DNA of 64,000 bases, from NCBI GenBank assembly GCA_963580285.1, contig OY757014.1, forward strand, positions 20,810,088 through 20,874,087. Reading direction: 5' to 3'. The position numbers and the translations under genes were made by a program. Below, piece by piece: positions 43,600 to 54,220 of this stretch. The DNA comes from Lucinisca nassula. Taxonomy: Eukaryota > Mollusca > Bivalvia > Lucinida > Lucinidae. The notes below the pieces were generated by a model. The model ran no database searches. It saw only the letters and a program-made list of their open reading frames with translations, and was not told where the DNA came from. The number at the start of each line of letters is the position of its first letter. Position 1 is the first letter of the stretch.

Positions 43600-46225
43600 G
43601 AAGACTTACTAAAATGCTGGAGCAAAAGAAAATAGCCATCAGAAGAGATGGCAAATCTCCCGACCAAAAGCCAATATGGCCTTCAGAAGATTGTTCACCA
43701 ATAGAACATACACAAGACTTAAACCAGCAATATATCACAAAAGTATTGCAGTTATGGCCATCACAAAATTATACTGTCAGGGGACATTTCTAAAAAACCA
43801 GGGCACTAAGAATTGTGGTTCTTGCAAATGGCATGCCTGCTTAAGCTCATGCATTTTTGTACAAAGTACCATCAATATGTCTCAAAGGGTATTGGAGATA
43901 TGGGGTTCACAAGCTGGCCATACTGTTATATTGGAAGGGTAGATAACTCAAATACCACAGCACCAACAGTTGTGGTTCTTGCACATGACACCCCTTCTGT
44001 ACCTTGTATACAATTGTGCCAAGTTCCTTCAATATATCTCAAAGGGTGTTGGACTTATGGCCTTCACAAGGTTATATTGTTAGGGGAGATTACTAAAAAA
44101 CCAGAGCCCCCAGAGTTGTAATTCTTGAGCATGACCCACCTGCTTAACCTCATGTACATCTGCATCAAGTACCACCAATATGTCTCAAAGGGTATTGGAG
44201 TTACGGAGATCACAAGGTGGTCATACCGTTTTATTGGAAGGGGAGATAATTCAAATATCATAGCACCCAGAGTTGTGTTTTTTAGGCATGAAGTGCCGTC
44301 TCAACCTTGTATACAGTCATGCCAAGTACCATCAATATATCTCAAAGGGTATTGGAGTTATGGCCATCACAAGGTTATATTGTCAGGGGAGATAATATAA
44401 AAACCAGGACACCCAGAGTTGTGGGTCTTGCACGTGACACATCTGCTTAACCTACCAAGTACCATCAATATCTCTCAAAGAGTATTGGAGATATGGCCAT
44501 CACAAGGTTGTGATTCTATATTATTGGAAGGGGAGATAACTAAAAAACCATGGCACCCAGAGTTGTTGTTCTTGTGCATGACACACGGTCTCGGCCTTGT
44601 GAATAACTGTGCCAGGTATTATCAATATATCTGGAAGGGTACTGGAGTTATGACCAGCACAAGGTAGCCACTCTATGAAATGCTGGAGCAAAAGAAAATA
44701 GCCATCAGAAGAATGGCAAATCTCCCGACCAAAAGCCAATATGGCCTTCAGAAGATTGTTCACCAATAGAACATACACCAGAATTAAACCAGTAATATAT
44801 CACAAAAGTATTGCAGTTATGGCCGTCACAAAATTATACTGTCAGAGGACACAACTAAAAAAAAACAGGGCACTCAGAATTGTGGTTCTTGCAAATGACA
44901 TGCCTGCTTAAGCTCATGTAATTTCTGTACAAAGTACCATCAATATGTCTCAAAGGGTGTTGGAGATATTGGGATCACAAGCTGGCCATACTGTTATATT
45001 GGCAGGGTAGATAACTCAAATACCACAGCACCAACAGTTGTTGTTTTTGCAAATGACACCTCTTCTGTTCCTTGTATACAATTGTGCCAAGTTCCTTCAA
45101 TATATCTCAAAGGGTGTTGGACTTATGGCCTTCACAAGGTTATATTCTCAGAGGTGATTACTCAAAAACCAGAGCACCCAGAGGTGTAATTCTTGAGCAT
45201 GACCCACCTGCTTAACCTCATGTACATCTGCATCAAGTACCACCAACATGTCGCAAAGGGTTTTGGCGGTACGGAGATCACAAGGTGGTCATACCGTTTT
45301 ATTGGAAGGGGAGATAACTCAAATAACATAGCACCCGAGTTGTGGTTCTTAGGCATAAAGTGCCGTCTCAACCTTGTATACAACTATGCCAAATATCATC
45401 AATATATCTCAAAGGGTATTTGAGTTATGGCCATCACAAGGTTATATAGTCAGGGGAGATAATTTAAAAAACCAGGGCACCCAGAGTTGTGGTTCTTGCA
45501 CGTGACCCATATGCTTAACCTCATGTACACTTGTACCAAGTACCATCAATATATCTCAAAGAGTATTGGAGATATTGCCATCACAAGGTAGTGATTCTAT
45601 ATTATTGGAAGGGGAGATAACTAAAAAATCATGGCACTCAGAGTTGTTGTTTTTGTGCATCACACACGGTCTCGGCCTTGTGAACAACTGTCCCAGGTAT
45701 CATCAATATATCTTAAAGGGTATTGGAGTTATGGCCAGCACAAAGTAGCGATTCTATTTCATTGGAAGGGGAGATAACTCAAAAACCATGGCAACCAGAG
45801 TTGTGGTTCTTGTGCAATACACGCTGTCTCAGCCTTGTGAACAACTGTGCCAAGTACCATGAATATATCTCCCAGGGTATTGGAGTTATGGCCATTACAA
45901 AGTAGTCATTCTATTTTATTAAAAGGGGAGATAACTCGAAAAAGTATGGCATCCAGAGTTCTGGTTCTTGCTCATGACACGCCGCCTAAGCCCTGTGAAC
46001 AAGTGTGCCAAGAACCATCAATGAATCTCAAAGGGTATATGAGTTATGGCCATCACAAGGTAGCGTCTACGGACGGACAGACGGACAGACAGACAGACGG
46101 ACGCCAGGCTGATTGCTATATCCCCCGAACTTATTTGGTCGGGGGATCAAATCAACAGTTAGACTCCGGTGGACCCAACAAGAGACAGAGTATCAGACAG
46201 CAACCGACATTACCTAAGATTTTAG
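43600..46225 (-). mobile_element. Penelope-like fragment, split by a tandem-core element
   Basis: The left piece (about 43600-43632) ends ATGCTGGAGCAAAAGAAAA. The right piece (46148-46225) continues CAACAGTTAGACTCCG and AGAGACAGAGTATCAG. Intact copies (2757, 48955, 54685) join these two strings directly, so the DNA between them was inserted. Confidence 0.65.
43633..46147 (+). mobile_element. Tandem-core element, CCCCCGACC type
   Basis: Left part TCTCCCGACCAAAAGCC. The core has many units of about 130-150 bp (AAGTACCATCAATATATCTC, AAAGGGTATTGGAGTTATGG, CCATCACAAGGTTATATTG, GGGGAGATAACTCAAAAACC, CCCAGAGTTGTGGTTCTTG). The right end has CTACGGACGGACAGACGG, CGCCAGGCTGATTGCTATAT and a hairpin ATCCCCCGAAC...GGTCGGGGGAT (46119-46147). 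The stretch 43612-44677 is repeated at 44678-45745, including the flanking retroelement string. No coding capacity; frames are unit artefacts. Confidence 0.65.
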
Positions 46226-46230
46226 TTAAA

Positions 46231-47310
46231 CAGAAGTGAAGGCAATGATCAGGAATCGATACAATTAACCCACAGCTCCTATCAGAGACACCAAAGGGAA
46301 CGAAACACAACATGAAACAAGAGACCCTTAATGAAACATCAATAGCGGAAAGCCAAAAGGACGGTTACTTTCCCACAAAATGGCCAACTGGCTATTCAAA
46401 ACACAATTTTATAAGCGATACAAACACTAAAAGACAAAACATAACAAAAATAAAACGCGACAGAAGAACCTCCTTGGAACGGTAGGTGAAACGAATTCCA
46501 CTGGGTGAGGGGGGATAAATCGAGTTTACGTGGCCACAATCCTCGCCCTTACTTCCGTCGCGATTTAAACAAATTATTTATTCAGTTCGCATGATGGCCT
46601 CCTAACTCATCAGTGCAACATCTCCGTGAACACAAAAAATCAAACAAACACAGACATGAAACAAAGGTGAGGACAGCAAGAAAACACTGAAATGCTGGAG
46701 CAAAAGAAAACCAACACTTAGACTCCGACGGGTCCGACCAGAGACAGCCTTTACGCTGGAACCATCATATAATCTTAGGCCTGACCCGCCGGCATGCAAT
46801 TAAAGAGGGAATCAAACTTACCAACTATGATTGGGTTACTCTTACCCTGCATGCAGTCTGTCGTAATGCATTTATGTTGCACCCAATCTTTTTATATCGA
46901 AGAATGATTTATAGAAATTGGGTACTTAAGTCATTGCAATCATATATATATTTGTCTAAATTTATATACTAAGTCAACATAAAATTCGTGTCCCGATAGC
47001 CCTTGTTGCAGAAGTGATTTAAGTCTTACATTGAATTTTGAAATTACATCAGTCTCTGGTGGGAGCTGTGGGTTAATTGTATCGATTCCTGATCATTGCC
47101 TTCACTTCTATTTTGATGCCGGTAACTCTTATTAAGACGTTTTCAGCAGTTAACAATTTATTACGAGTGTTGAAGTTAGTTACACGCCTAGAGACTGGCA
47201 AATCGAATTAACTGCGAAATAAAAACGTCATAGGATGCCGCACGAGGAACATCACCATCCACGAAATGAAAATTTACTGTCTCAAAATCAAAATCATTGC
47301 GTTTATGATA
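46231..47310 (-). mobile_element. Penelope-like copy with RT remnant and self-insertion
   Basis: Antisense copy with complete 3' UTR, a deletion of about 55 bp near 46745, then the RT C-terminal region to GTTTATGATAAATACC. On the minus strand, protein remnants such as KRNDFDFETVNFHFVDGDVPR (about 47300-47240) match the RT at 3380-3310. At 47051-47114 a 64-bp sense copy of the family's own 3' end replaces about 45 bp of coding sequence. Confidence 0.75.
47051..47114 (+). mobile_element. 64-bp Penelope-like 3' terminus, inverted in host copy
   Basis: GTCTCTGGTGGGAGCTGTGG to GCCTTCACTTCTATTTT. Shortest copy of the family in the window and ends at the normal 3' terminus. Confidence 0.75.
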
Positions 47311-47587
47311 AATACCACTATATAATAGATAGATGTCAACCCAATAAAAGACCACAGGCCAAGTGTTCTCTGACGTCTGAAATATCAGTATGTGGTAATA
47401 TATCAATAACATGAATCCCTTAAAATGTTTTGAGATTTTACAACCATTTCAACAGATTATTTTTTTAATTTTCATAAATGTTGTAGGGAACAACCTTCCT
47501 CCCTCCCTTGCTACCTACCTAACTCATCACCATTCCGCACATACATACCTATCTACCTACCTACCTACCTATCTACCTACCTGCCTG
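47311..47587. other. Unique DNA then (CCTA)n
   Basis: No gene. A short CCTA/CTAC tract runs 47510-47585 and leads into an F repeat head. Confidence 0.5.
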
Positions 47588-48058
47588 CCACGGCCCCCGC
47601 CCATCGGGGCTTGAAGAAATAGATGGGCTGCATGATGGTTCCACGCAGAGCTGGTTTTTGTTTTGTTTGATTTGAGGTTTAACGTCCCCGTCAACACTGT
47701 AAAGGTCATTTTGGAGATGTTGCTTCCAATTTTGTGGGACTTTTAAACGACATTGAGATGAAATGACATCTCAAGCCCTGTCGCCCAGTGAAACCAATAG
47801 GGTTCATAAGTATGGAAGGTTCGAACGAGCACTGGTACACCGCTTATAGGATCTAAGCCTGCCCAGGCAATGCGTTGCGAGTCGGACTGTCAATGCTTAT
47901 AAACTATTGGTTTGTTTTAATTTGGCGACAGGGTTTGAGATGTCATTGCGTCTCAATGTCGGGTTAAAGTCCAACAAAATGGGAAGCAACGTCGCCAATA
48001 TGACCTATACAGTGTCGATGGGGACGTTAAACATCAAATCAAACAAACAAACAAAACC
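47588..48058. mobile_element. SINE-like F repeats, three-part rearranged cluster
   Basis: Head fragment in plus (CCCGCCCATCGGGGC, 47596-47655), tail half in minus (47660-47815), then a longer plus copy (about 47820-48058) ending (CAAA)n. At least two insertions or an inversion are needed. Confidence 0.6.
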
Positions 48059-48125
48059 GATATACCTACCTAACTTCATACATAGCTACAGCGTCGAAGG
48101 AAGAAGTTATAAATAAAAAGTATCA

Positions 48126-48493
48126 TAGAAGTAGAGGCAATGGTCAGGAATCGATCCTTTTAACCCACAGCTCCGATCAGAGACGCCAAAGGGAAAGAAA
48201 CACAGACCTGAAACAACAGACCCAAATGGAAACATCAACAGCGTAAACAAAAATGACAGTTACTTCCCACAACATGGCCAATAGGCTATCCAAAATAAAA
48301 TAATATAAGCGACACAAACACCCAAAGACAAACCATAACAAAAATAAACCGCGACAGAAGAACCGCCTTTGAACGGTAAGCGGAAAGGAATTCCACCCGG
48401 GACTTAAATCAATTTGACGTGGCCACAATCCTCGCACTTAATTCCGTCGCGGTTAAGACAAATAATTTGTTCAGTCCGCATGAAGGCCTCCTA
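48126..48493 (-). mobile_element. Penelope-like element, short 3'-end unit
   Basis: AGAAGTAGAGGCAATGG to GCATGAAGGCCTCCTA. Its inner end is at the same place as in 53488-53862 and 56703-57090, and the next copy begins immediately. Confidence 0.75.
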
Positions 48494-49096
48494 AAATACA
48501 AGCAGAGGCAAAGATCAGGAATCGATACACCAAAGGGAAAGAAACACAAACATGAAGCAACAGACCCCAACGGAAACACCTACAGCGGAAAGCCAAGAGG
48601 ACAGTTACTTTCTCACAAAATGGCCGAAAGGATATCCAAAATAAAATAATATAAGCGACACAAATACCCACCAAAGACAGACCATAACAAAAATAAACCG
48701 CGACAGAAGCGCCGCCTTGGAACGGTAAGCGGAAACGAATTCCACTGGGGGGCTTAAATCGATTTTACGTGTTCACAATCCTCGCCCTTACTTCCGTCGC
48801 GATTAAGACAAACAATTCAAACAATTAAGTTCAGTCCGCATGCAGGTCTCATAACTCATTAGTGCAACAGCTCCGTGAACACAAAAATCAAACAACCACA
48901 TAGATGAAACAACGGTGAGGAATCGACAGCAAGAAACAACAGAAATGCTGGAGCAAAAGAAAACCAACAGTTAGACTCCAATGGGCAAGACCAGAGACAG
49001 AGCATCAGGTACCAACCAACATAAGCCTTTACGTTGGAACCGTCATAAAATCTGAGGCCTGACCCACCGGCGTGCAATTAAAGAGGGAAGCAAAGT
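48494..49096 (-). mobile_element. Penelope-like element, 3'-end copy
   Basis: Antisense from GCAGAGGCAAAGATCAGG (with about 30 bp of UTR missing near 48530) through the UTR to GCAATTAAAGAGGGAAGC. It then joins an F repeat fragment (CAGCACTGTAAAGGTCATTT). Confidence 0.75.
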
Positions 49097-49226
49097 CAGC
49101 ACTGTAAAGGTCATTTAAAGCCTGCGAACCGACCTACCTACCCATCCAGCCACGCATCCACCAGACCATTCACCCTACCTACGTACCTACCTACCCACGT
49201 ACGTACCTACCTGCCTACCTAGCTAC

Positions 49227-49272
49227 CATGCAGCCCATCTGTTTCTTCAAGCCCCGGTGGGCGGGGCCGATT
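49227..49272 (-). mobile_element. SINE-like F repeat, head fragment
   Basis: CATGCAGCCCATCTG...CCGGTGGGCGGGGCC after a CCTA/CGTA tract (49130-49225). Confidence 0.5.
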
Positions 49273-49284
49273 TTGATTAGTTGA

Positions 49285-49540
49285 TAGACAGCAGTGGGTG
49301 CGGTAAATACTTCTTTTGTTTTATTAAAACGGTTAAGAGCAAATTACATCATTAGCAGAAAGTTGTGAAAACTAGTCAGTATGTTTTGATAAGTATAGGG
49401 ACAACAGGAAATGTCAAACCATAAATCATACACGTTAATCACCTTGGTATATTGCTAACATAATTTCCTTGAAGCCCATGTTTAAAAGGGTTTAATATCA
49501 TTTGGAAGCTAGAATTTTTTCTAGGCCTCGGCCAATTAGG
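49285..49540 (+). repeat. Paralogue of 17965-18530 without the SINE
   Basis: GCAGTGGGTGCGGTAAATAC, ATTAAAACGGTTAAGAG, GGGACAACAGGAAATGTC and CATTTGGAAGCTAG follow the same order as around the SINE at 18036-18246. Confidence 0.7.
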
Positions 49541-49570
49541 TCTAATCATATTTTTTTAAAGTTTTCTAAA

Positions 49571-49716
49571 ATTAATTATCTGTTTGTTTGTTTTGTTTAA
49601 CGTCCCCGTCAACACTGTAAAGGTCATTTTAGAGACGTTGCTTCCAATTTTGTGGCACTTTTACCCGACATTGAAATCCCACTTTGTATAGAGAAAACTG
49701 GAGTTTACGGGGATAT
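49571..49716 (-). mobile_element. F repeat tail joined to family B MITE arm
   Basis: F repeat tail half (49571-49673) runs straight into ATCCCACTTTGTATAGAG/AACTGGAG, a family B MITE arm fragment (49674-49716). Confidence 0.5.
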
Positions 49717-52493
49717 GTATATATCACTCATTCTCAAATGAATTGGGATATTGCAGTCGCTATATATTTTCTGAAACCAAGCAGTCATTTTTACCCAATG
49801 CATACGTTTAAATGACAGAACAACAGGTTCCAAAGATATCATGATAAACCTCCTGTAGAAAAGTACCTTTTCAGGGAAAAAGAGCCACGGGAAAACCTGG
49901 TTTTGTAATGTTCGAGACTGTCGCTTTTCGAATTCTCTTTGTTTGCACACTTACATATTTGGAATTCCACTAGACAGGAAAGGGTTAGGTGGTTTCCATA
50001 AAATTTACGTATTCTGGGCAGGGAAATAACTACCATTAGTAGGATCACATGGAGTCTAACTAAGTATTTTTCCCCGATTATGGCTGTCGCCGAAATTTAA
50101 TTAAGCATTGTAATGTACGAGACGACGTTTTTCTTCTTGATATTTCAAAACAACGTTTAGGTTTTTATACACAGAAACATGACCAAATGGAGATTCTATA
50201 TTATAATAAACATATAAAGTCGTTTGATGTTACCTGTACAATAGGAAATTAAAAATACTTGCCATACAAAAATGTGCATGGATTTGTTGCAAAAATTCAT
50301 GTAATGTTCGCGATCATTATACCAGGCTTATTACGTATGTATCGACAAAAAATGCTAGATGGAATTAAACTCCCCCAATGTGTGACTAACACAAATACAT
50401 CATCTGGAACGAAAATAATATTTTGATGTTGAAATTCCCTCATTTCCAGTGTTTTGTAATGTTCGAGACCGGTAATGTTCAATACCGAAAATTTTTAGTC
50501 TAACAGCTTGATCACATTGCTCTCATGTGGCGCGGTTTTCCATTACCAGATTACGTAGTAGAAAGTGTCTGCAGACGACATGGTTGCCTTTTTCGGTGTT
50601 TGATGGGTAGGGGAGTCGGCAGACGATACCACAGTTAAAGGAAAACAGAAGTCATATTTTGTTTTTAAATATCTGCACAGAAACATTTTTTATCTTTTTC
50701 CAATATTATTTGCCACAATTAATATTGTTCAATTAATTTGGTTCCACCAAAAATCATTATTAATGAGCAACATTTGCACGCTAGCAAGATCATTATTCTA
50801 TTGCAATAAGCAGTGGATGTATACGATGAAATGTCCGCTACATTTGGTATCGAACATGACATGTTTGCTATGTTGACCGCTCAGGGATAATGACTGCAAA
50901 TAAATTAACTAATTTGAATTGTGCAACCTTATTTGTGTAAAATGAACACGTTTAGTGATATACATGTTTGCTACATTTCTACCAATAGCTGCAAACAGTA
51001 ACAATGTTGATTCAAGATTTATTACTTATTTTCTATTTTGGATATGAGTCCCATAGCTTATAATCTTTTCCCAAATATTATTTGCCAGAATGAATATTTC
51101 AATATGAATTGTGCAATGATAAGAAAGCACTTCAACTCTCCAATTTGTATTTCCATATGCATATTTTGAATGTTAAAAAACATTGTATGTGCAGTTTATG
51201 TTACTAAAATTATGGTATCGAACATTACATATTGTATCGAAACTCCCAACCTGAAATAAATATGTTTATTTGAGGGTATGCTGGTCTACTCTTGATTATG
51301 TTAACTAGATACAACAAATAAAATATCAGATTCCTTTTCAATTTTACATGTAAAAATGGTAAAGTGATATAGGATGTCCCTTTACCGCGCATGGTAATGT
51401 CCGAGACCATTATAGCTGCCATATACAGACATGCTTAAAACTTTTTTACAATCTCTACAAAGCGTGTTACTTTCTTCAAGCTGGTAGACAAATTGGTTAC
51501 ATTTTGAAGACTTTTGTATAGAAAAATACTGCTCTGGAATGCACTGTAATGTTCGATACTGAATTCTCGCAGTTGTAGCATTAATTTTACATAGTTGATT
51601 GTTGAGAACACAAGGCCATGCGATTGTTGTGTGTTTATATATGAGAGATATGTCTTTTAATGTTTCAGCTGCCTTAAGAATGCATTTTATCTGTCAGGAG
51701 AGCATTTTTATACATAAAAGTATATACCGAGGCTTTTTTGCGTAACAGCGACACCATGTTTTAAAAGCATATGACTGAACATGCATTGTTACATTAGTTA
51801 GATCCAAAAATTGAATGAAAATGACACTAACAGCTATATTGTCAGTTAATCACGATAGTAGACTACTTGACTTATAGAAACAAAATCACTGTAATGTCCG
51901 CGACTTTTTACATATAATTCATATAAACTTATTGCTTATGTTGATCGTTTATCTAAAGTAATATTACTTGTGTTCCTTATTTACCACTCAATACCTGTTC
52001 AAATGCAATAGTCGTAAGTGATCTAGCTATTATGTGCTTCTCTTAAAACAAAACGAAAGATGTATGTTTTCAGAAAACTATTTCTTTTTCTGTATCTAAC
52101 CAACCCTGAATTTTATTCAAAATGGTTATTCATTTCTTTACCATATATATAACCATATGTTCAATTTTGTTCCCGCTTAATAACCATGTCGTAAGATTCT
52201 GTCATTGCGAGCTGCGGTCTCTTGATTTTTGTGATGTTAAAGAAGTGGGTAACGAACAAATAGATTGTAGCGTACATTTCTCACAATCAAAATTTATCAA
52301 AATACCGACATATTTCTAACTGTTGGGGTGAAATAACTTTTCATTTCTTGATCAAGGAATTTTAACTGAGTATAGGTACATGTTAATACTTAATTGTGAA
52401 CATATCGGTTACTGAATTTAAGTAACTTTATAATTTGACTTTTTAAACGGCTAAAATCCCAATTCATTTGAGAATCATGTTTCGCATTTTTAC
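49717..52493. other. Unique AT-rich region with a dispersed 15-base motif
   Basis: About 2.8 kb with no element recognised and no frame longer than about 80 codons. GTAATGTTCGAGACC or close variants occur in plus at about 49905, 50110, 50301, 50456, 50472, 51394, 51546 and 51891, and in reverse (GGTATCGAACATTAC) at about 50846 and 51214. The DNA between the hits does not repeat by eye. Confidence 0.6.
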
Positions 52494-52661
52494 ACCAAGA
52501 CATAGTTTGTGAGGACTCGTTAGTAGAGGCGGCTCTAGCAATCAGAAACGACCTATGTTTGTAGCATAAATAAGCAAAAAAACATAGACCTTCATCAGAA
52601 AAGTAGCCATTTTGGAGATATTTAAATGCACTATGTAGCACGGGTGTGTGATCGCAATGTA
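52494..52661 (+). mobile_element. Central-palindrome MITE, family B, degraded
   Basis: ACTCGTTAGTAGAGGCGGCTC centre and TAGCACGGGTGTGTGATCG end; the left arm is lost. Confidence 0.55.
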
Positions 52662-52684
52662 GATCCAGAAGTGCATTGGTGTCT

Positions 52685-53002
52685 CATTACGAAAACACGC
52701 CTAAACAAATACATTGTAAATTTTACCGCCTAAAAATGACAAGTTTCAGATGAAAAATTGTGATATTTTTCTTATTTCTGCTCAAAATATCGTCGAGGCG
52801 GTTCTAACGAGTACCCGCAATCTATATTTGAGATTGTGGGCACTAGTTAGAACCGCCTCGTCGAGGCGGTTCTAACGGGTACCCACAATCTATATTTTAG
52901 AGCAGAAATAAGAAAAAATAAGGTTTACCCTGTAAACCCCAGTTTTACTATATAAAAGTGGGGTTCAAGGGGGTCAAAATTATATAGGCGTGTTTTAGTG
53001 CT
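52685..53002 (-). mobile_element. Central-palindrome MITE, family A, with extra palindrome arm
   Basis: CATTACGAAAACACGCC to TATAGGCGTGTTTTAGTG. The centre has one and a half palindromes: an extra GAGGCGGTTCTAACGAGTAC (about 52796-52815) precedes the normal pair (52842-52892). Confidence 0.75.
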
Positions 53003-53246
53003 GTACAGTTCTGAATCATTAGTTCAGTTTCTTATGGGTGAACCCAAAGATGAATATATAAAAGTGTTTCTAAAATTGGATTAACGATTGAAACGATTTG
53101 TTCTGGCCGAAGGGAAGTGTTTCAATGGTAAAACAGTATCGACTTTTAATTAATATCTTAGAAAACGCATGTCATTTGCAAAAGTTTTCGAACATCCCTC
53201 GTGAGGAATATCAAGCCCTGACGTTTTTCAATGGGTATGTAACAAA

Positions 53247-53487
53247 GTGAGTGAGTGAGTTTTACGTCCCACGAACAGCTAAGGTCATATGGAGACGGAA
53301 CCTCGGTGTAAATAAAAATCAAAAATGAGTTCCTTTAAGAGCAATGAAAACATTCATAAGAAAGAAGATGGGTCATACTACGTAGTTTCGGCTAATAAAG
53401 CCGAAAGTCTGGAGAAGCCCGGGATCGATCCTGCGACCCCTGGTTTACAAGGCGAGTAGCGTAACTACTGCACCAAGGAGGCTTCTA
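53247..53487 (-). mobile_element. tRNA-derived SINE (CTCACT-tail family), interrupted
   Basis: Reverse copy: GTGAGTGAGTGAGTTTTACG, CCTCGGTGTAAA, then after an insert AGTCTGGAGAAGCCCGGG, ATCGATCC (B box) and CACCAAGGAGGCTTC. The insert (53312-53402) replaces the GACTCATC block of the SINE and matches the start of the coding relic at 60590-60680. Confidence 0.7.
53312..53402 (+). pseudogene. Coding fragment (MSSFK...) embedded in a SINE
   Basis: About 90 bp nearly identical to 60590-60680. ATG at 53325 reads MSSFKSNENIHKKEDGSYY and continues some seven codons before running into SINE sequence. The leader AAATAAAAATCAAAA also matches, so the copy starts upstream of the ATG at about the same point. 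Family not recognised. Confidence 0.6.
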
Positions 53488-53862
53488 GGAGGCCTTCATG
53501 CGGACTGAACAAATTATTTGTCTAAATCGCGACGGAAGTAAGGGCGAGGATTGTGGCCACGTAAAATCGATTTAAGCCCCCCAGTGGAAATCTTCCACTG
53601 ACGGTTCCAAGGCGGCTCTTCTGTGGCGATTTATTTATGTTGTTGTTTGTTACTTACTGTGTGTATCACTTGTGTCTTTTAATTTTGGATGGCCATATGG
53701 CCATTTTGTGGGAAAGTAACTGTCCTTATGACCTTCCTTTGTTTAGGTTTCCATTATGGTCTGGTCGCTTAATGTTTGTATTTCTTTCCCTTTGGTGTCT
53801 TTTATGGGTGGAGTAAGTTAATTGTATCATTTCCTGATTTTTGTTTTACTTCTACTTTTCTA
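53488..53862 (+). mobile_element. Penelope-like element, short 3'-end unit (young subfamily)
   Basis: TAGGAGGCCTTCATGCGG to ATTTTTGTTTTACTTCTAC. It shares the AATTTTGGATGGCCATATGG variant with 2281-4839 and 54221-54948. GGGTATGTAACAAA occurs just before the adjoining SINE (53233-53246) and just after this copy (53865-53878). Confidence 0.8.
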
Positions 53863-53954
53863 GGGTATGTAACAAACCGTACAAGCATAATTTAAATAAC
53901 TGTGAAAATACAAATGACTTGTCAAGAAGACAAGATTTATGCTTTATTGTATTA

Positions 53955-54218
53955 CACTGGTTAAGAATCTTTGACAGTTTTAATCTCCAGTTGAAAAGTT
54001 TCTGTCCCTAGCTGAGAACCTTTGACGGTTTCAATATCCAGATGAAAAGTTTCTGTCCCTGGCTGAGAACCTTTGACGGTTTCAATCTCCAGATGAAAAG
54101 TTTCTGTCCCTGGCTGAGACCCTTTGACAGTTTCAATCTCCAGATGAAAAGTTTCTGTCCTTGTTGAGAAACTTTCAAGGTTTCAATCAGATGAAAGGTT
54201 TCTGTCCTGGTTATGAAA
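53955..54218 (-). repeat. About 57-bp minisatellite
   Basis: Four to five units with GAACCTTTGACGGTTTCAAT, CTCCAGATGAAAAG and TTTCTGTCCCTGGCTGA. One more partial unit (GCTGATGAAAAGTTTCTGTC, about 54955) lies beyond the next insertion. The minus-strand frame (KLFIWRLKPSK repeats) is an artefact. Confidence 0.8.
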
Positions 54219-54220
54219 AG

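Noticed and set aside
42919..49096. LTR retrotransposon with repeated long terminal repeats
   Set aside because: The repeats share only one common end and have variable other ends, and the linked RT is Penelope-like; no gag, protease or integrase is seen.
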